From: Aphrocallistes beatrix
Taxonomy: Eukaryota > Porifera > Hexactinellida > Sceptrulophora > Aphrocallistidae
Direction of reading: 5' to 3'
Assembly: GCA_963281255.1 (NCBI GenBank)
Contig: OY725499.1
Coordinates: 1,682,096 to 1,746,095, forward strand
Length of the DNA stretch: 64,000 bases
Shown: positions 55,872 to 64,000 of the stretch, one piece after another
Numbering within the stretch: position 1 is the stretch's first letter
Layout: each line of letters begins with the position of its first letter
Translations under genes and position numbers: made by a program
The notes under the pieces: model-generated
Told to the model about the DNA's origin: nothing
The model's input: the letters and a program-made list of their open reading frames with translations, nothing else
Databases searched by the model: none

Positions 55872-57801
55872 GGATACCGCCCTCGAAAAACATCGCCTGA
55901 CATAAAAAAAAATGGTGAAATTTTTTATTGCTAATTCCATCTGATTATTGAGTAGTCTACCATCTAATCGTACTTGTTGGACGGTATTTATTTTGGTATT
56001 CTAGAACTGAGCACCTAAAGCTCAGCCGTACTAAAAATCGGAAAGTTATTCGTGGTTTTGCGGCGCATTCATCAATTATTTTCTAACTTATCTGATATTT
56101 TTTCAATTATATGAACCTCAAAAAGGTTTTGGCCCCTTTAAATATTATAGAACAGATAAATTTAGAAAAAGAGGCACTTAAAATCCAATCAAAAATATCT
56201 TTATGAGGGACTTCATTTCTAAAATGCTCGGGAAATGGCCGTTGTGATATTGGCTATTGTGTATAGAAAAGAATTCTGAACAGTTAAAAAAAAAATTTGT
56301 TCAGATCCGACCATTAGTTCGTAAGTTATAGTATATTGTAGGTAAAGTTCGGACATCAAACCTCTCTATGGCCCCGAAAGTGCTCGATGTCAATGCTTAA
56401 AAACTATTGAAGATATATAATCTATTATAATCTTAAATGAAAGGATATATATGATAATATATAGGTTCCTCAAACATCTCTTTGTCAAAAAGTAAATATT
56501 TCTTGACTTATCATCGATTTTATTGTAATACAAATTCTATGGAGAACTTTTTATATATTAGTAAATGGCGAATCTTGTCGTGAAATAGGTTCCCAAAAGT
56601 AGCTATTATACTCAAAAAACAATGCAATAGTCACTTGCAATGTATACAGAAATTTGGAAGCACTCAACATGATTATTTTGGAAGTTCAAAGAATTTATTT
56701 CCAAAATTAGGTCAAAGCCCCCCATTTATAGTCCAAAAACAGATTCCTCCATATCTCAGGAAATATACACCCAAATTCTTAGCTCTCAATTCCTAATATA
56801 CTTTTCAAGACGGTGTATATCTGATTCTTAAATAATAAGTGTACTACATGGAATGGAATGCTAAGTTTTAAATTTTTATCACGTGATGACGTAGCATTTT
56901 TCGAAAATCCTAACTTTAAAACTAAAAGTCGTAGACTCTCGCTCTAACTTCCTAATATACTTTTTAGAAGCTCTTTATTCATTCTAAACCGATGAATTAT
57001 ACATTGTAGTGCTAGGAATATGAATTATATTCCCTAATTGGTTCAAAATATTCGGGGTTAGAGGCCTCAAGGTAATTTGTGAATTTTCAGCATAATTTTG
57101 CTATTTTCACTAAAATCTGTTGGAATACAACTAATTCATTAGTATACATGCGATTAAATGCCCATGGATGCTTTTATTTATCGGTAATAGCTCATTTTAC
57201 ATCGTACTTAACATCAACACTTCAAATCCCTATATCTCGGGACTTTAAAATTCCAAAATTGACCGTCTTTCAAAAATTTTAACTCAAAATTGCTTTGAGA
57301 TAGAGGTTTGAAAATTTCAGGAGTTGTTCCATATTATTAGGCGATGAGCGTAGGACCACTCGATTTTCGATATCTTACAAATTTGTGATTTTATTGCTGA
57401 TTTCCAAAGAAAATCGGGGTTTTTTCGCCGTTTTTTGGCAATTTTTTCTAAAACCCCTATAATATTAACAATTTTGTTTATTTTAACTTTCTTTTGGTTC
57501 TATGCGATTGCAAATTTTATAGACTATATATGAATAAATTTTCGAAGCATTTGATCCAAACATGTGTTTCAAAAAAATCACAGAGTGGAGGAGGGCTTAC
57601 CATTAAGATGTGCTAGGGAAAAACGGAAAAAACCCGACTTTGAGACGCTGTAACTCAAAAACTAGAAATGTGAACCAAAAACGGTTTGGCATGCCTCAAT
57701 ATTTTTTAATTGCACTACCTGCCCACGCTTAACATCTTATATATCTCTATTCTTGATATATGCTGTAAGCCAAACCTATGGATTTTTCACGGGCGGTATC
57801 C
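55872..57801. mobile_element. Full-length TTAA-flanked D element, copy 2
   Basis: GGATACCGCCC to GGGCGGTATCC, TTAA at 55868-55871 and 57802-57805, 1930 bp. Collinear with copy 1 end to end. Carries the equivalent 67-codon frame at 57079-57282. Inserted in the DD37D element. Confidence 0.92.
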
Positions 57802-57905
57802 TTAAATATGCTTGTGTAAGAACTAATACACTGGTTATGCTTCAATTGGTGGGTAGTCTAAGTTGGGGACAGAACTTAAATCGCACCCTGTAGATATGTT
57901 AGACC

Positions 57906-59569
57906 ATAGCATTCTATACATAAGGCAATGGCAGTCACCGAAAAAATAGTACCATAGATTGCTTAGTATATTCAATCCTAAAACCGCTAAATTAATACTG
58001 TTATTATCAGCTATATAATTATTACATATTTTGTGTTCATGAGTTGATTAAATATTCATTTTGAAAATGTAATGTTACCACAATATTTATATTTACTTCA
58101 CATACAACACTAGTGTATTACACTTACATATTGTTTTATTGTACATCATTTCTATTACTTATTTGACAACACTAATTGCATTAATTAATATTTGGAGAGA
58201 TGTCTCGTGTCGCGCCTGGCTTTACTTCCAATTACAGAGGAGTAGAACACTTCATGAAGTTTTTTTAATTTACCAAAAGATGGTTCTCTTCGTGAAAATA
58301 GTATCGAGCCATTCCAAGATCTGTGATGACTACTAAAACAACAAGATTCCAAAGGTGAGTGGTTTCTTAAGACTTAAGTAATGTAATTATTCTAGAATCA
58401 TGCATCTACTCAAGTTTGTTAGAAACAATTGACTGAATTTAAAAGATTACAAAAAAGTGTTTACCTTTCCCCAATTTAGTGAATGCAATCCTAGTTACTC
58501 CAAAAACATGTGCATAAGAACATTATTTCATTTGGATAAATGCTATTTATTTAAAAGTGCCCCAAATTAACATCGAACGCCTGCTGGCTATCAGCTTGGA
58601 AAGGCAAAATATAAATTGGCCCTTAAGGTTTCCCATGAGCCAACTTCTGTCGAACATTTAGCTTATAACATGAAAGAACATTGTGAGAACCAAACTGTTG
58701 AGTTCTTAAAATTCATCAATGATGTTTGGAAAATGTTAAATGTGAATTGGGTAGAGAAGAATAGTCATTTTAATGACGATGTATCTGCACCCTTAGCAAA
58801 AATTTTAAAACTTTATTCTGGCTATTCCCATACTAATCTTATTCATTTGGCATGTGCTACGTACTATGGAATTAGAACATCGCATACTTTGAGGCATTTT
58901 GCACATACAGTACCTCACGGTGATACATTCTACCAAAGCTTTTTTTACTGTATTCAATTGTTCATTATCTAATAAAGTTAAGACCTCTATATAATGCACT
59001 ACCGTAGTATTGAAACATGATAATAGTAAAGTAAACTTGCTGAATTCAAAAACTAATTTAATAATAATTTTTATTTATTCAGTCAACTTCAGCATGCTGT
59101 AGAGGTCCGAAATGTGTGACTATATCCTATTGGAATGCCAGAGTGTGTGATTGTTGCTTATTACTCGTAGAAGTATATTGTTCCCTTATGACCTCTCAGG
59201 TCAAGTCTGTCCCTCAAGCGAAGCCAAGTCTATTTCAAGCTAAGTCAAGTCTATCCTCAAGCAAAGTCAAGCCATAGTCTACCATCAAGAAGTAGAAGTC
59301 CGTCTTATCTGTACTTCTCGAAATCCAATGTTTATTTTGTATTTATGAGCTTAATATTTATATTATTTCATATTTGTTTTCTCCAGAATAAAAATAATTA
59401 CAAGATCAAATATGTCTTGACAATTAATGATCATATTTGTGAGTGGGGTCACTTAAAATGATTAATTAATCATTATAACGTATAAAGGATGAATTTAAAT
59501 TTGAATATACTAAGCAATCCCTGGTCCAAAACAATAGTGACTGCCATTGCATTATGTACTGAATGTTAT
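57906..59569 (+). mobile_element. P-element relative E1
   Basis: Ends ATAGCATTCTATACATAAGG and GCATTATGTACTGAATGTTAT (imperfect TIR). GTTAGAC repeats at both flanks (57898-57904, 59571-59577). The interior holds a THAP exon (58200-58354) and a P-transposase segment (58616-58972) in the order found in P elements. 1.66 kb, shorter than autonomous P elements. It lies 13 bp from the preceding mariner-type TSD. Confidence 0.8.
58200..58972 (+). pseudogene. P-element transposase remnant with THAP exon
   Basis: From the ATG at 58200, MSRVAPGFTSNYRG is the start of a THAP zinc finger (pattern x-PGC-x-SNY, with F replacing a zinc Cys). Further on, in another frame, PKDGSLRE matches the usual FPKD-x-x-LR-x-KW stretch. 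Donor AAAG|GTGAGT ends the exon at 58354. The frame at 58616-58972 reads ALKVSHEPTSVEHLAYNMKE then NQTVEFLKFINDVWKMLNV, like the region of P/THAP9-type transposases after the first catalytic block. A frame change in the THAP exon and the missing C terminus make it inactive. Intact relatives bind the TIRs through THAP and cut with a GTP-dependent DDE core. Confidence 0.72.
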
Positions 59570-60994
59570 GGTTAGACATTGTCATAGCCTACTGTATATA
59601 AGGCCTCACAGTAACTTGCGGATTTGGGACTAGGGATGCGGAGTAAGACCGTTGAAATAATAAATGAGCTGCCTTAAATCATTTACAAAGCACAATAGAA
59701 CTTAGGAATGTATTATCAGCATATATAAATATGGTGTCAAAGTACCCATATCCGTTGTTAAAAATTTGATTAGTCACCATATTTTTCGCATAGAACTGAG
59801 ATGTGAATGGGTTAATACGAAAAATTTGGAATTTTTTCATGGAATGTTGCTACATTCAAGTGTTGCTATGGAAACGTGTTTTGGTTAGTTGGCGTTATAT
59901 CTTGAAAACTGCAATGGCTACAGATTCAAATGTAATTCCATTTGATAGCGATTATACTACTTCCTATTAAGTGATAATATAATTTCGACCTCTAAATTCA
60001 ATAGTTTATGAGATATTCGACAAATTATAAAATGTGACCAATATGGTACATTATCGAATATCTCATGAACTATTGAATTTAGAGGTCGAAATTATATTAT
60101 CAATTAATATGAAGTGTATAATCGCTATCAAATGGAATTACATTTGAATGTGTAGCCATTGCAGTTTTCAAGATATAACGCCAACTAACCAAAACACGTT
60201 TCCATAGCAACACTGGAATGTACCAACATTCCATGAAAAAATTCCAAATTTTTCGTATTAACCCATTCACATCTCAGTTCTATGCGAAAATTTTTATAAT
60301 AAAAACACTTAGAAGTGCCCCTAAACGGCCTCTGAAAATCACCAAATTTGTCACAAATATAACCTATTGCGCAACCATATGGTGACTAATCAAATTTTTA
60401 ACAACGGATATGGGTACGTTGACACATAGCATTCTATATACTAAGGCAATGGTACTCTATTCAAAATCTGGACCATGGATGGCCATTACCATCGAACTTT
60501 CTAGACAATTAATTTATCAAGTTTTATGATTTTATGATTAAATATGATAAATTAATATACTCACTACTTACTTAGAAGATATTTCGGAATAATTTTCAGA
60601 AACTGAAATAATTCATTTTCCTGGATATTTGCATCATCTATCTATGCGTGAAAAATATCAGAATACATCACCTTACAATGACAACATCTTGATTTTTTTA
60701 ACCTCGGGTTCAGGAAATATATGCACTGATGTAATTACTTAGAAATAAGCCTGTGAATTTACCAATATGTGTCAACTTCTGTCTAATAATAAACGTCACT
60801 GAATAAAATGACTAACCACATTTTGGTCACCCATAATAATTAAAAACGATATTTTACGATATTTCAAAAGTTCTCAAAATATTGTCACTCACTCAAATCG
60901 CCTATCTGCACATCGCTTGTCTATTCAACATTCATCTTCACATCACGTCTGCTCTATTCTACCCTATTACTCGATTCACAGCATACTTTTCAAC

Positions 60995-61581
60995 ATGGCT
61001 CGTCTGGTACCTGGTTCATACTTGCCAATTGTCCCGTTTTTGGCGGGACGTTCCGCTTTTTTCACCCTCCTCTTGACCTCATTTTATCGAGTGTCCCGCT
61101 TTTAAATGAAATTTCCCCATTATGTCCCGCTTTTTTTTCAACGCTGCGTCCCGATTTTATCATAACTCAGGTTGGCATGTATGCTGGTTGTAAGTCAAAC
61201 TATTGTGATAAGATGAATCCAACCTGTTTTCTCTTTTCCTGCTGACAATGTAACTCGTGAAAAATGGTTCCGAGCTATACCTCGGCGGAGAGAAGACTAC
61301 GAGATGAACAAACGATTGAGGGTATGTTGGATAATACACTTTAATCACAATAGTCTATTGTAGTTTGTTTGTTTTATTTCAAGGTCTGCATACACCATTT
61401 CCATGAAGAAGACATCGAAATGACCATTCAATTCTCAGATGGATTGAGGATGATTGAGACGGAAAGGAAGAAAGTGGGTCTCAAGAAGGGTGCAGTCCCT
61501 AGCATCTTTCCTAACTGTCCTAGTTATCTGACGGACGCTACTGTTAGTTGTCAAAGACTATCTCTATATGGCAAGGAGTAA
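60995..61581 (+). pseudogene. THAP-domain gene of P element E2
   Basis: The ATG at 60995 gives MARLVPG, is interrupted by a 167-bp MITE (61017-61183), and resumes CKSNYCDKMNP: together the VPGCKSNY start of a THAP zinc finger. After a frame change follow FSFPADNVTREKWFRAIPRR and NKRLR. A 62-bp intron (GT 61322, AG 61382-61383) leads to VCIHHFHEEDIE and LKKGAVPSIFP, the C-x-x-H pair and AVPSIF motif that close the THAP fold. The frame stops at 61581. Downstream (about 61600-61720) another frame, AYQKSLAEFKETEAKF, looks coding. No catalytic core was found. As a DNA-binding module it would recognise the element's ends. The MITE and frame change show it is dead. Confidence 0.82.
61017..61183. mobile_element. 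167-bp MITE inside THAP exon
   Basis: CATACTTGCCAA to TTGGCATGTATG (one mismatch in 12), with CTGGTT duplicated on each side (61011-61016, 61184-61189). The interior repeats TGTCCCG and GTCCCGCTTTT words. The TIR resembles hAT MITEs but only 6 bp of duplication are visible. Confidence 0.75.
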
Positions 61582-62768
61582 AGGAGGATATAAGAAGCAT
61601 ATCAGAAAAGTCTTGCGGAATTCAAAGAAACAGAAGCTAAGTTTACTATTTCTACTCTTAATTGTATTAATTCTAAATTGCATCTAGTCGAACTCCCTGT
61701 CGGTGGGTTATTTATTGACCAAATTCAACGGTCATCTTTTTTCTTAAGATACAATATCATAATGAAATTTCTACAATCGAACGTTCAATAATTATTAATG
61801 AAAATTTATATTACAAGGCTTTTTATAAGGAAACAAACAAAATTTAACTATCCTGCCACTCACTAACCGATACCATGTCATTGGAAAATATCATTAATGA
61901 AGTCGAATTATTTGAAATTATTAAAAATGAGAAGGTAATTTCCTCATCCACCCTTTCGATTCAACACGTGAATAATGCCATTCATAATATCACTAATGCT
62001 AAGATAAAAAAAACCCCACAGACGGGATGGATGTGTGCTTCCAAATCTCATAAGTCACCTTAAGTCACCTTTATTATACTTAAATAATCAATTCCAGTCC
62101 ATGTCGTTAAAAGTTGTTTATGATCGAATTGATTAATCGTAGCATATAACACACTTTAATTGTTGTTAACAATCAAATTATAGACTCAAAATAGCAGTAT
62201 TCAATCATTTATATGAAATAGAATCGTGTGAATGGCATTATAAAAGGCTGATAATTGATTGGTTCACATAAACCAATGAATTTCAATCACAATTAGTTCT
62301 TTTGATTGTATGCATAAGTCACTACTATTTTATTCCAATGTATTTGCATTATAAAATAATCGAATTTGATTGGCCAGCACATTTTGTCACCTATCTCAGC
62401 GAGGTGTGAACTCGGCGAGGTGCGAATACCGAGGTGCACATCTCCATATCACTTTGCACCTCCTGTAAAAATTTCAAGACGATATCTCTTAAACTCCGGT
62501 CAGGACACGAATTTCGGACGGCCGGCCGGCCGGCCGGAACATCCTCATTTTAGTACTGTGCATCCTATACTATTAGTAGTATAGTAGCTATGCTACTATA
62601 CTAATGCTATAGGAAGCACACTAAAAAGAGTATTGTTTTAGAGAGTGAGTATACTAAAATTCTAGAAGTTGCTTCTAATTTAACGATTTGGAGCGTCATG
62701 TCATTCTTCTGAAGTCTACATTCGTAATGATGAAATAGAGATAACACTAGGCTAAAAATATATAACTA

Positions 62769-62955
62769 CAGTCAGGGTCGCTTACTATGAACCCGCTTAA
62801 TATGAACATTCGTTTACTATGAACTAACCTCCTGGTCCGAATTCCTTTTTTAGATAGGATTTGTATTGAATCAAGTTCGCTTAATTAATATGAAGTATCT
62901 CTATTATGAACTTATTCTTGGCCCCCTGGTGGTTCACAATAAGCGGTCCTGACTG
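62769..62955. mobile_element. 187-bp TA-flanked MITE (CAGTCAGGGTCG)
   Basis: TIR CAGTCAGG(G/A)(T/C)CGCTTA, with TACTATGAAC-type subrepeats inside. TA at 62767-62768 and 62956-62957. Similar in size and layout to the 188-bp CAGTCGACTCCGC family. Confidence 0.88.
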
Positions 62956-62980
62956 TATTTTTTTCTATGTTCTTTTGTTT

Positions 62981-63085
<105 letters not shown>

Positions 63086-63556
63086 TGAAGAATCTAGTCT
63101 AGTTCTAAATGAATTGTCACACTTTATCTTTTATTTATTTAATTATTTATTTATATTTAGCAGTGTATTGATTGTGATTTTACTATTAAAGTGTATAATA
63201 ATATGTTAATTTTAAGTGGGTTGGGTGGTCCGAAATCATTAAAATCAATCAAATGTTACATTAGAGTACTTTTGAATAGTAATGAAAGGCAGTATAACAA
63301 TACATGATATTTTGAAAGCCGATGGTAATTGCCATCCATGGTCCAGATTTTGAATAGAGTGCCATTGCCTTAGTATATAGAATGCTATGGTTGACACTAT
63401 ATTTATATATGCTGATAATACATTCCTAAGCTCTATTGTGCTTTGTAAATGATTTAAGGCAGCTCATGTATTAGTTCAACGGTCTTCCTCCGCATCCCTA
63501 GTCCCAAATCCGCAAGTTACTGTGAGGCCTTATATACAGTAGGCTATGACATTGTA

Positions 63557-64000
63557 TTTATTTTGTCAGGCTTTTCGCTAATTTTCTTAGAGTTTTTATC
63601 AATTTCCTTTTGATCCCGGCAACTGGGTTTAACAAATCTACCAATTTTTACCCAGAAGCGCAGTTGGTATTTAGGATATTAGCAAGATGAATGAATCATG
63701 TCTAATATGATAAAGGATCAATATATATTTGTATATAACTTAAATTTTTAATCTAATTCACATCATACCAACATGATAACTTATTTCGACGATTATTTCA
63801 CAGTAAAGCTTTAGCCTGATTGGTCATAACTATTTGTATGTCAATGGCCGAACCGATACTTTCGGCCAGTTTGGACAAATATATAGTTCAGCAATGAGTT
63901 CAGCAATGCCGGCTCTATTGTCAAAGAGTAAAATATGAAAAATATGATGTTTGCGCTATTGCCTAAACTGATTCGAATAATGCTCACTCTCACCAAAATT
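63557..64000. other. Unassigned terminal stretch
   Basis: AT-rich. No gene or repeat recognised up to the window edge. Confidence 0.35.

Larger units (their letters stand above)
53732..57890 (-). mobile_element. DD37D mariner-type element with nested D element
   Basis: TIRs begin CAGGGTGCGATTTAA, with TA at 53730-53731 and 57891-57892. The transposase remnant is on the minus strand (54833-55695). The D copy at 55872-57801 lies between it and the right TIR. Without that the element is about 2.2 kb. A small hAT MITE (53966-54078) lies in its left part. Confidence 0.85.

Overview
The window looks like AT-rich DNA (roughly one third GC by eye) from a repeat-laden invertebrate animal genome. This rests on a 3'-terminal piece of an L2/CR1-type LINE, P-element relatives with THAP domains, a ZMYM-like hAT transposase, several Tc1/mariner lineages, a tRNA-derived SINE, Helitrons and short GT-AG introns. 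I cannot name the species. Nothing bacterial is present: no operons, rRNA, complete tRNA or CRISPR.

Host-like genes are few. The 3' part of a protein kinase gene lies at 8470-9481 and is spliced across a 76-bp intron. A 398-residue single-exon protein of probable beta-propeller type lies at 41454-42650. A broken Myb/SANT-like gene lies at 12888-13441 (minus). A small candidate terminal exon pair lies at 27139-27375. Almost everything else I can explain is mobile DNA, much of it nested.

Layout. 1-1200: decayed Tc1/mariner split by a hAT MITE. 1.8-6.3 kb: a P-type foldback element, a hAT MITE and Helitrons around a TA-flanked palindromic MITE. 8.4-10.1 kb: kinase gene and SINE. 11-20.9 kb: two copies of a foldback element (the second a matryoshka of a Helitron and two TA-MITEs), the SANT-like pseudogene, an LTR-element fossil and a Tc1 element carrying a P-type MITE. 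21.2-24.1 kb: a composite Helitron followed directly by a Tc1-like transposon that looks whole. 28.3-30.5 kb: a 14-bp minisatellite. 30.8-33 kb: paired Helitrons with MITEs. 33.7-35.1 kb: internally deleted hAT. 36-41.3 kb: a Helitron carrying a 4.2-kb foldback with its own insertions. 41.5-42.7 kb: propeller gene. 43-50.5 kb: more foldbacks, LINE tail and a head-to-tail Helitron pair. 50.6-57.9 kb: two 1.93-kb TTAA-flanked elements, one inside a DD37D mariner-like element. 57.9-63.6 kb: two P-type elements, one nested in a third.

The most notable system is the Helitron family. Its members begin with TC, end in a GC-rich hairpin plus CTTG, insert between A and T (shown by an empty site in this same window), sit in tandem, and carry repeated TGACGTCA and TGAGTCA motifs, so they spread potential bZIP-factor sites. 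The second is a P-element group whose coding members and palindromic MITEs share TIR starts and 7-9-bp target duplications.
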